A program made the translations under genes and the position numbers. Of a stretch of 64,000 nucleotides of DNA, positions 34,510 through 45,500 are shown piece by piece. This DNA comes from Paragorgia papillata (lineage: Eukaryota > Cnidaria > Anthozoa > Scleralcyonacea > Coralliidae): contig JAWNZC010000322.1 in the NCBI GenBank assembly GCA_035771165.1, forward strand, positions 8,480,501 through 8,544,500, read 5' to 3'. The notes beneath the pieces are model-generated. The model was not told the origin of the DNA, did not search any database, and saw nothing but the letters and a program-made list of their open reading frames with translations. Numbering within the stretch: the first letter of the stretch is position 1; each line of letters opens with the position of its first letter.

Positions 34510-34760
34510 TATTGCTTTCTGACTTTTGATCAAAACGTCTTGCTTCTTGAACACATGGCAAATTAGAGCAAGATTACTCGAGGTCGAAAGTCAAAGCGTT
34601 AGAAGATAGCAAAAGCGCGCAACCCTTCCGCACTTGCGCACAAAGAAACATGTTTTGATTGGTTCAAACTGAATCCAAGGATTATGATTGGACGAAACAA
34701 TGCGCGCTCATGAATAACAGAGCCTGCATGCGCGCGGCGCGCTTCCACGGCATACTATTT
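34510..34760 (-). promoter_or_regulatory. Putative PFAS promoter region
   Basis: Upstream of the ATG the sequence becomes richer in CpG and GC. Two CCAAT boxes on the gene strand lie at 34658-34662 and 34687-34691, about 150 and 180 bp upstream. A pyrimidine-rich stretch near 34595-34615 could hold the start of transcription. No TATA box is evident. Confidence 0.4.
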
Positions 34761-34904
34761 TCTTATCCTTCTCGCAAGATTTTCTGAATCTGTTCAATAA
34801 GTACACTGTTTCTTCGTTTCACTCGATCCAAGTCTGAATGAAGCTTGAATGTATAATTTTTCCGCACTTTCATTTCATTCTGTTTTAATACATAACTTCC
34901 ATTG

Positions 34905-34962
34905 CATTCGAATCCATTCTATTCAATTCCATTCATTCCATTCCATTCCATTCCATTCCAAA
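34905..34962. repeat. (ATTCC)n microsatellite
   Basis: Imperfect pentamers CATTCCATTCCATTCC and variants. Confidence 0.9.
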
Positions 34963-36413
34963 ATCCGATCCTTTACCTCTTGAGATTCAATACACATCAT
35001 CCACCTTTATGAATAAGTGAATGACACACATAAATTTGCGTCAAAAAACAAAGCGACCACTGAGAATTTTGTGTCATCACCTACCTATACTAGGCTTCTG
35101 ATTGGTTTAGATAACCTAACCTAACACCTTCCCTTAACCCAAATCAGTAAGGAGCATGGTTACTTATAGCCGATCGGAAAACTCGTTCATATTTAATAAG
35201 TTATAGGTCTTTACTGAGAATTTCGCGTCGCGATTTAGGACGCAGATATCTAAAACTCTCCAACGATCAGTTATGCAGTCGATCGACAAGAAAGAAATGC
35301 TATTTGATTTGATTGTGCAGTTACACCGTACAATACCATGCGCGGTTAAGGGTTACACACGAACGACTACACATCTGGCATGTACTTGATTGGCTTTATC
35401 TCAGATATAGGAGGCAGATGTTTAAAATTGTACGCGCGAAGTCCGTACGTGCAGACTCTCTCTCTCTCACCTTTCTTCGATCTCCTAAGAGCAAGCAATT
35501 ATTAAGCAGGCTAGCTATCCATTGGCATTGAAAAAAGAAAACATCCTGGATACAAGCATAGGCGTACAGGCAATTTTTTCCAGGGGGGGTGTTATGAAAC
35601 AATCGCCAAACAAACGATGGTCATACGATGCACTAACATGCTGAAAAACATGTTGCCTAGCACGTGACTCAAATCTACTGACTTTATTCTCAAGTGCGAC
35701 CTTTCGGTTTTCGATATAACTCATACAAGTTTTAATTTAATAGTTAAAAAAGTCATTAAAGTGCTGTGCATGTTGCGTTTTAGAAACTTTTAATTTTCAA
35801 CTCACTAAGCACTAACTAGCTCTTTGCATGTAATTCATGACATTTGGTCAACAGCGCTACACTTTAGAGGAAGGGGAAAAAATATGCGTGATTGCGTCCT
35901 TTGGGATTTGACAATCTGGCACCGTACTGACGCGGCAAAATTGACAACAAAGCACGGTTCAGTAATTAGGACATGAATGAAATTTCTACAAGACCACAAT
36001 TAATCCAGAGGCTGGAGGGGGAGTATTGTCACCCGAGCGGAGAATTTACGATACCAACTTTTTTTAGTTTAATTTGGGGTGTAGATTACGATTTTGCATG
36101 TTGATCAAGTGTTTGAGGGGGCGTTTCCGAGAAACGGGGGGTGAAATTAAAGGGGGGGTCTTTACCTTATCAGTTTTACCTTAAAGGACATTGGAAGTAT
36201 AATTTAAGTTTGTCTCATTTGGAAGAACTCGTGAAATGGTATAGTAAGACTCTTTACAATTTTCCCATATCTGTCTTAGTTTTCGAAATATTTTGGCCAA
36301 AATCAGCGTGGTCCGCCATTTTGTAGATCGTGAAATGTATGACAAAGAGTGAGTAACTGTTTGTACGTACCTTATTGATCTGTTTACATTCTTTCAACCC
36401 ATTTCAGGTCAAA
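34963..36413. other. Intergenic, nothing recognised
   Basis: Intergenic sequence between the PFAS promoter and the hammerhead region; short G-runs at 35580-35590 and 36110-36160. No coding signal. Confidence 0.5.
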
Positions 36414-36582
36414 AATACAGTAGATGAAGAACTGGATGAACACGTTTCGTGAATCTAAATGATTAAATGTCTATTGATATGAAAAAATTAAATATAAAAA
36501 AAAAAGGGGAAATTCATATTAATAGACATTGAATCATTTAATTTCACGAAACGTGTTCATCCAGTTCTTCATCTACTGTATT
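36414..36582. repeat. Palindrome next to the hammerhead motif
   Basis: Arms of about 68 bp: ATACAGTAGATGAAGAACTG and GAACACGTTTCGTGAA pair with TTCACGAAACGTGTTC and CAGTTCTTCATCTACTGTAT. It is followed by a (TA)n run at 36583-36606. Confidence 0.88.
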
Positions 36583-36613
36583 TATATATATATATATATA
36601 TATATAGTTCAAT

Positions 36614-36656
36614 CTACAGACACGGTGTTTCGCTGTACAACAGCTCATCAGTGTAG
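36614..36656 (-). ncRNA. Type I hammerhead ribozyme motif (complete)
   Basis: Read on the minus strand from 36656: CTACA (stem I, 36656-36652), core CTGATGA (36651-36645), stem II GCTGT-TGT-ACAGC (36644-36632), GAA (36631-36629), short stem III ACA..TGT (36628-36620), C17 at 36619, then TGTAG (36618-36614), the exact complement of the stem I 5' strand. The triplet before the cleavage site is GTC. Every invariant core position is present. Such short-stem-III type I hammerheads are known from Penelope-like retroelements; cleavage would fall between 36619 and 36618. Confidence 0.85.
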
Positions 36657-36804
36657 CTCGGAACAATCTGAATGAATTTCATCAATTACTTATACACATG
36701 CGATCGTCGGTGACAACCGCATGTGGGACAGCATCGGTGAAGTACATTCAGATAGCGTGAAGTGCGCATGAGCCCAGAGTGCTCAAACTTCCACAAGGGT
36801 AGTG

Positions 36805-37582
<778 letters not shown>

Positions 37583-38981
37583 AATTTATTTAAACTCGGA
37601 ATTTCATCAATATATACATAAATTGCTTTTCGTGAAAGCCGAGAACTATTTAAAAATATATTTACATTTTTTTTTTTTGTTATTTTGAAACAATAAGATA
37701 ACTTATTTAAAACACTATTGTGGGAAACTGAAGGTTGAGAGAGTTTTCTTAAATGATTTTAAACTTGTTGCTAATCTTGCTTCTGTGGGTAAACCATTCC
37801 ACAATTTTCCTCCGCTTAGTGCAAAACTGTTTTTAAGATAGTTTGTTTTTGGCCTTGGTAAGGCAATTTTCATCTCACGATCTCTGAGATTATAATTTTC
37901 TGAATAGTTACACAAGCGGAGGTAATCTAATAAATACGGAGGTGCTAGGTTGTTAAGCGCCTTATATATGAGGACAAGTTTATGTTCATCCCTCATTTCT
38001 TGTAGTGTTTTCCAACCTAGTTCCTCTCTAATGACATAAGATCGGACGTCATAACCTTGTTGTGTAATAACGCGGCCAGCACGGTTTTTTAACTTTTGCA
38101 GTCTAGTTGCCTGTGATGCATTGAAATTATCCCAAACAACATCACAATAATCGAATAAAGGCTGAATTAAAGAATTGTAAATTGCAAGAGCCACCTCTTT
38201 AGAAACAAGCGGACGTGCTTGCCTTAGGCCTGCAATTGCTTGCGAAACTTTTTTTGACACATAATCTATGTGTTCATCCCAGGAGAGTCTTTCATCGATA
38301 TGCACACCTAGGCATTTATTACTTTTAACACTGTTTAGTGCATGACCGTCGATGTTAATTTGCGAAGTGTTTCGGGTTTTATTTAGGTTATCGTCCGATC
38401 CTATGAACATATGTTCAGTTTTTGTTGCGTTAAGACTTAATTTGTTTGCTAGTAACCACTGTTTTATATTGCTCAGGTCTTTGTTAGTTGAATGAATTAC
38501 CTTTTTTAGTGATCTGCCACTTGTAGTAACATTAGTATCATCTGCATACATTCTTGGCTTTGAATGATGCACACAGTTTGGCAGGTCATTTATATAAATT
38601 AAAAAGAGCAGTGGCCCGAGAATCGAGCCTTGCGGTACTCCGCACTTTATTCTCTTAAGAGATGAGAAGTGCCCATTTATAAAACAACATTGTGTTCGAT
38701 CCGTAAGGTAGGATTCAAACCATTTTAGCGTTTGGGCCGATAGGCCGTATAGACGGAGCTTTTGTATAAGAATAGAGTGATCAACTGTATCAAATGCCTT
38801 CGATAGATCAAGAAACACCACAGAATTAATTTCACCATTATCCATGTTTGATAGCCATTCCATTGTGGCATCGATTAAAGATGTCGCAGTGGAATGAGAG
38901 CTCCTAAACCCTGATTGATGTTTTGATAGTAGATTGTTTGTCTGCAAGTAGCTGTATAGCTGGTTGTAAATAATTCTTTCG
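37583..38981 (-). mobile_element. 5'-truncated CR1/L2-like LINE inside the satellite
   Basis: An open frame of over 410 codons down to 37715: [86 protein letters not shown] and LWNGLPTEARL. The endonuclease and fingers domain are missing through 5' truncation. The 3' UTR ends AATAAATTTTCTG at the satellite. The frame is intact, so the insertion is recent. The same GAGAGAAA repeat abuts both ends. Confidence 0.93.
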
Positions 38982-39267
38982 AAGAGAGAAAGAGAGAGAA
39001 AGAGAGAGAAAGAGAGAGAAAGAGAGAGAAAGAGAGAGAAAGAGAGAGAAAGAGAGAGAAAGAGAGAGAAAGAGAGAGAAAGAGAGAGAAAGAGAGAGAA
39101 AGAGAGAGAAAGAGAGAGAAAGAGAGAGAAAGAGAGAGAAAGAGAGAGAAAGAGAGAGAAAGAGAGAGAAAGAGAGAGAAAGAGAGAGAAAGAGAGAGAA
39201 AGAGAGAGAAAGAGAGAGAAAGAGAGAGAAAGAGAGAGAAAGAGAGAGAAGAGAGAGAAAGAGAGAG

Positions 39268-39298
<31 letters not shown>

Positions 39299-39438
39299 GA
39301 GAGAGAGAGATCGAGATCGAGATCGAGATCGAGATCGAGATCGAGATCGAGATGGAGATGGAGATGGAGATGGAGATGGAGATGGAGATGGAGATGGAGA
39401 TGGAGATGGAGATGGAGATGGAGATGGAGATGGAGATG

Positions 39439-39492
<54 letters not shown>
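38982..39492. repeat. GA-rich satellite, right block
   Basis: GAGAGAAA units continue from the other side of the LINE, then GATCGA, GATGGA and GA blocks up to 39492. Confidence 0.97.
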
Positions 39493-39498
<6 letters not shown>

Positions 39499-39632
39499 AA
39501 AGTATAGTTTTACCTTAAAGTCTTCGCTACCAGAGGTTTCACCCTAAACGGGATCATCCGTTTAGGATGATCCCGTTTAGGGTGAAACCTCTGGTAGCGA
39601 AGACTTTAAGGTAAAACTATACTTTATACTCT
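39493..39632. repeat. Perfect 65-bp-arm palindrome, copy 1 of a family
   Basis: Arms starting GAGTATAAAGTATAGTTTTA pair along their full length with a 5-nt loop at about 39560-39565. The right flank (ATGGTATTGAGCACT, ACATTTCGTGAAC, then TA repeats) also follows the palindrome at 56549-56690. Confidence 0.93.
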
Positions 39633-39719
39633 GTATTTTGCTCTATCTATATATGGTATTGAGCACTCTCTAACATTTCGTGAACCAAAACTCACTTATA
39701 TATATATATATATATACAT

Positions 39720-41159
39720 CTATCTAGGAATCTGGGAGATCTAGGAATTTTTACACCTTAGTCAACCTCCGGTAGGTCCGCATTTATAGGGGGTCCCCCC
39801 CGAAAAAAAAAGCGAAAGTTTTAAATCGTATTTTCGACAGCAGATTTAGGACAATTCGGCAATATATCATGCATTAGTTATATGCCAAATTAAATATACT
39901 ACATTTAGAATTATAGCAAATAACTAAAAAATCACTGAATCAAAATTTAAGTTCCAAAGTTAAAATTTAAATAGAAGACTACATAATAATTAATCATAAG
40001 CTGCTAAAAGCCAAGGAGGGAAATCCTAATGATATTGTTATCACCAGAAATCATATTTCCGGAATTATTATTCGGCAATTCTTTTGAGACCAAGGATAGT
40101 CGAGGCAACTAAACAAAACGCTACAGCGTCGTGCCCTAACATTGTGGAATATTACGCAAAACTAAAGCAAAACTAGCATTGATAAAATACATCCATCATC
40201 CAGTTTGAATAATTCACGATAGACTTCAGTGAACTCACTGACCGAGACGACTGAATAATAGGGTTCTAGACTAATTAGCGGGAATGTATGCCTTCGCACG
40301 AAAATTCCTTGCACGGTAAATCTATACAAGAAGCTTTCGAGTTTCTATCAAAGAGTATACAAGATTCCATTTCCATCGAGATGGACTCATCGACATCGTT
40401 GGCACGTTTCTTTCCAGAGCGCATTGTACTGACACGTTTCATCACATTTATCGAAACCATGTTTAGAAAAAACTCAGTATTGACTCAAGCCATTTCAACT
40501 TTCAAGCATAGCAAAGCAGAGACGATAAATCTCAACGCAGCTTATTCAAGCGATAGCGCTAAAAATAATCCTGTGCCAGCCAATCAAAACAACTGACCGC
40601 TGATAAAGGACGTCAAATAATTTACGTCCGACGTAGTTGGTCTTTGACCAATCAGCACTCGTGATTCCGACGTATTTCAGTCATTTGGGCGACGTAGAAA
40701 AATGGCCGATCGGAGATTGTGCTATACAATCACTGTATACAATCACCATTATATTAACCAGAAAAACATGCAGCACCATAAATCATAAGTAATCCGGGAT
40801 GAATCACCATGGACAAGCCGTTACGAACCACCAGAAACCACGTGAACCACGACAAACGATCGCGGAAGAACCCAGTTGGGCGAGAAATATAACAGTTCGC
40901 AACACATTAAGGACTACAATATAAAAATGTCGACTTAATTGAATTGTGAGCTCGAAATTTCTATGAGTGAAAGGTTGACGAGAGCTCGAGTCAACTATCA
41001 TCTCGTAGAAATTGAGAGCGAATAATCTACTTGTTTTAGTAGAAACAATCTTGTGCACCTTAGCTCTTCTAAATGATTTCAAAAAACGAAACATAACCAT
41101 TGCTTCTGCACTGCAAAAACTCCTGAGTAGAATAAGCTCAAAATATAGAGTAAAACGAT
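39720..41159. other. Intergenic, no gene supported
   Basis: A 102-codon plus-strand frame at 40288-40596 has no recognisable motif and is opposed by another open frame. I do not call it a gene. Confidence 0.4.
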
Positions 41160-41390
41160 GCACCCAGTGACGCAAAATATTGAGTTAAACTAACTCAAAT
41201 AGCATGAGTAAATTTACTCAGATTTTTGAGTATATATTTACTCAAAAAACTGAGTTAAAGCAAATGCACCCAGTCACTCCTTATTTTGAGTAAGATGAAC
41301 AACTACTCAAGAAATGAGTAGAATTGCTCGTAATGTGAGTAAACGATACTCAATGGTTGAGCAACATTTACTCACGCGAAACGCATGCGT
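41160..41390. repeat. Patch dense in TGAGTAA / TTACTCA half-sites
   Basis: About fifteen copies of GAGTA or TACTC in both orientations within 230 bp, including ACTCAAAAAACTGAGT and TGAGTAAATTTACTCA palindromes. There is no fixed period, so it is not a simple tandem repeat. TGAGTAA is close to an AP-1 site. Confidence 0.7.
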
Positions 41391-42443
41391 TTCTTTTAAA
41401 AGAAGCAAGGATACTCAGAAAACAAGCAGAAATGCGCACAATACATTCAAGTGAATGTTAGTCTTTATTGACATCCAATTTACTGTGCAAATACAACAAA
41501 TAGAAGTCACTCTGATTTCCAACCCAGCTGACCTTTTGCCCTACAGTCTACAGAGCTACATGCAAATGTTAGCAAGCCAGCCATTAGACTATATATTGAA
41601 CTAACCCTGATTGATGCGGCCAAAATATCTTTTAGATTCTTTTTTTTTTTTCACTAAAAATTTCAAATAGCTGGGTTGTGGCAAAGGTTGGCTAGCTGAG
41701 TTGGTTAACCCGTCAAGGTGTGAGGGTTTAGCATTTTATTAATGGGTTAAGGGTATAACCCCTTAATGGGTTATAAGATGATTACGCAGAAATAAAAACC
41801 AAGGCAAAAGGCCTTACTGCATGGCCGCGCGAGTATACTGGTACTCAATTTCCTATACCCGCTATCTATTGTCGAATAGATATCGAGTAGAATAGCCAAT
41901 CAGATTGCGGCATTTGTAATAGTATACTAGTAAGTTTCTACTAAATATAATTATGAACCTCGGCATACACACGTCAAAACATTTAGTACAACCAGGTTAT
42001 GTTCATTATATTGTTACTAAAAAAATTGAATTCTCTCACATTCCCCAATACAAGTTGTAATGAAATTTCCTATAGACAATTAAAATTCGAAGCTTTCTTT
42101 AGTTACGTCGCTCGAAATATTCTATTTTTTCACTACTTGCATTTAAGCAATACTTGTCGTTATTAGCAAAATAGTTTCGGTTAAGGATGTACCAAAATCT
42201 TACTTATTTCTACACCTGCACGAATAACAATTCGCATAAAAATACTTGATAGTTCGCTAAGATTTCTATATCTAAATTCTCTATTTAAAAACTGTAGCCT
42301 GTACTAGCTGTTTTGGTATACATTATTCAGCAGTCTTCAACGCACTTTGTACTAATACTGTTCTAATAATCCTTGTGTTTAAAAAAGGTAGTTCACTAGG
42401 AGTTGTGACACTGTCTTGTATAAACGCATATTGCTGTTTCATT
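41391..42443. other. Downstream of the phosphatase gene; 3' UTR plus intergenic
   Basis: AT-rich; no canonical AATAAA seen on the minus strand close to the stop. No other feature supported. Confidence 0.4.
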
Positions 42444-42518
42444 TTACTTGAAGTTGGCATAATCCGAGAAACTGTCAAGATACTCCTGAACTCCGAAGTG
42501 AATTAACTTATATTGGTC
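42444..42518 (-). CDS. Phosphatase last exon
   Basis: Acceptor CACTACAG|GAC. Encodes [20 protein letters not shown] ending ANFK and TAA at 42446-42444. This is the C-terminal helix of D2. Confidence 0.94.
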   Translation of the reverse strand, partial: DQYKLIHFGVQEYLDSFSDYANFK

Positions 42519-45500
42519 CTGTAGTGAAAGAATTAGCAGACAATTAATAAAAATCTCAGTGCAACATTTATTGACGGTGCCAAAAAAGATGGCGGCGATA
42601 CATTTAACCACAATGCTTTGCGACCTCAAATCGGCTCAAATAACAACTAAACATGTTTATCAAGCTAAGATGGTTTAAGTAAGCAAGAACTTCATTCTTA
42701 CCAAAGTTGATCTTTTTAAAACCATATCTTTTAAAACCATATCTATCGAATAATTATGCAAGAAACAATATTGCTGCACTCCAAGGATTGTGGTTAAATG
42801 TACAAGTCGCCATCTTTTTCGGTACTGTCAATTAGATAATCTAACCAGGGACAATTAGAACCGATACTAATTATATAACTAATCGCCACACATTGTTATT
42901 CATATTATCTCATGACACGCACACATCTCATTGTTCTAACAGACGCGATAAACCCTTTACCACTGATTAGTATGCATACAGTGTAATAAATAGTTATCGC
43001 ACTCTTTTGAATGAAAAAGAGAGCAATAACCACTTATCCGCACACAGTTATCGCATACTATGAGTATTTTGATATTTAACTCTTGAAGTTTTGGTAAATC
43101 AATAAAATGATTTCATTGTAGAAGAGTCATGAGTGGCCCCTCGTGGGCGTCAAAACTTCACGAACGATTTAAATTCTGTGAATATTGTCATTGATTAATC
43201 CTTACTTATTCCCTCTCATGGAATCATTGGAACGATAATAGCAGTACAGGACCCTCGTTGATAGCAGTTTTTATAAAACTGAAGAGGTCATCCTGTTAAA
43301 ATATGTTCCTATTATCATTATTTGATAGCAGGTTTGCGTAATCAATGCTATAGACGAGATCGGAGCAACCCTGTCAAACACTTTACAACGCTTTTGTAGG
43401 TGCTTCCCCCCCTTTTTGTAGGTGCTTCCCCCCTCTTTTGTAGGTGCTTCCCCCCCCTTTTGTAGGTGCTTCCCCCCTCTTTTGTAGGTGCTTCCCCCCT
43501 CTTTTGTAAGTGCTTCCCCCCTCTTTTGTAGGTGCTTCCCCCCTTTTGTAGGTGCTTTTGCCACATACTTACTGTTTAATAGACCTTATTCAAAAATGGC
43601 TGACAGTTATAAATTATTTTATATACATATACATTAGTCCTTATGAACTCGCTTTCATGTGGGGAATTCAAAATAATTTTTAATTTAAAACGAGGTGATA
43701 AGGGCTAATTTATAGGCACAGAAAATAATTCTAATTCGATGGCCATTTTTGAATAAGGTCTATAGACGAACCCATTTGATTACAAAATGTTATCACTGTG
43801 ATAACCCCAACCTCGTACCCAGGCTCTTTTCGACCAGTAGCGCGAAGAAAAGACCCTGGTATATCATGGTCACGTGACTACCAAAATCTGGTTGTGACTA
43901 ATTTTGTTTGGACAGGGGCGGGGTAGAGAGGATTTGAAGCTTCTTGCCTGAAAGATTTACCGTTTGAGAAAATGAGAAAATACTTCGGTCTTGGATTCAA
44001 GGGTTCAGCGCTAAGTGGGCACGATATGGTTATGATTTTTGAATATGTTCACAAAAAACGGCTAACTTTAATACGAGAGACTCGCGGCGCAGACAAGTAA
44101 AGCAAAGAAGCAAACCGCAGATGGTAAATAATTTATCCGCTTTGATTCCGATTCCTTATCTAGCTGCTCAGTGTTTTAGCACGTGGGCTGCTTCTTTTCT
44201 TCGCTTGTTTGCGCCGCGAGTCTCTCGTACGTCAGCCGCTTTTGTGAACAGCCGTTTTTCGAAAGTATTCATAGTCATATCGTGCCTATGCACGTAGCGC
44301 TGAACCCTTGAATCCAAGAGCAAAGCATTTTCTCAAACGGTAAATCTTTCGGCAAGAAGCTTCAAATCTTCTCTACCCTACCCCTGTCCAAACAAAATTT
44401 GTCACAACCGGATTTTGGTAGTCACGTGACCATGATATACCACGTCTTTTCTTCGCGCTGCGGGTTGACAAGAGCCTGGGTACGAGGTTGTGTTAACCCT
44501 AGTTTTATAAATACGTTTTGTGGAAACACCACGTAAAATATTTATTTGCTAAACTTTCGGCCTGTTGACTCAGGCCTTCATCAGAGCAATGACTCAGGCC
44601 GAAAGCTAAGCAAAGAAATATTTTACGTGGTGTTTCCACAAAACGTATTTATATTACATTATCGCCATGAAAACTTTCAAAGAATTAATAACCCTAGTTT
44701 TATTTATGATTTCTATGGTAGTTACTGCCAGGATACAGAGTAAGCAATGATCTTATGCTGTGACCAGGGCTACAAATGACTCTGCATGGGTGCAGGGTGG
44801 TCGTTTGAAATAATAAACTTACCACGTCCTTTACAAGACCTGGTCTCTGAATTCGTAATGCCTTTATAGTCTGAAAAACGTCCACCACTTGCTCAGTTTT
44901 CACTCTTTCTATGACTGAGCATAATGCTGCAAATGTTCCACTACGACCTAGACCGTCACTAAAACGAAAAAAAAATAAATTCGTGAAATGAGTCGAGATG
45001 GAGAGAATGTACGAGTTTCCATTCATAAATTGTTTCCACACAAATAAAATTATCTCGGTTCTTTTGGTCAGCGTAAAAAAAACCATCGACTATCCTTCAC
45101 TGTATGTTCGTATGAACCGTCAATCCTCACGTTGTACGCAGTGAAATCACTGTTTAAATCACTGCTTACAAACCAATAATTTACTGCATCGTAACTAGCC
45201 CCAACGTAAGCCGTACTCCTTTCTACAATAAAGTTTAAAATACCTATTAACAAGTGCAAAAGGACCAAAAGTTCTGACACGAAATTTGCGACATTTGTTG
45301 CTATCATTTTCCTCAAAAATGGTTTTCTTCAAAGTTTTGTCTGTAAGGTCGAAACTAATGTTTAGCTCAGGGCCGTGGATTCGATTGCTAAGAACGAGCA
45401 TTTTCTTTATAATTGTTAGAAGATACACATCCCATATGCATATTGCATAGCATAAAAAACAAAACAATTATAAGACTCGGTTATCGCATAATATCAGGAA

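Noticed and set aside
34510..34554. Upstream GTG start for PFAS
   Set aside because: Family alignment and the ATG at 34509 fit better; eukaryotic initiation at GTG is unlikely.
40288..40596. Small protein-coding gene of 102 codons
   Set aside because: No motif, no partner exons, and an opposing open frame covers half of it.
43389..43562. CRISPR array
   Set aside because: The units are contiguous with no spacers, and the context is animal DNA.
43271..43566. Overlapping Gly/Lys-rich minus-strand frames
   Set aside because: Both are by-products of the TTTTGTAGGTGCTTCCCCCC minisatellite.
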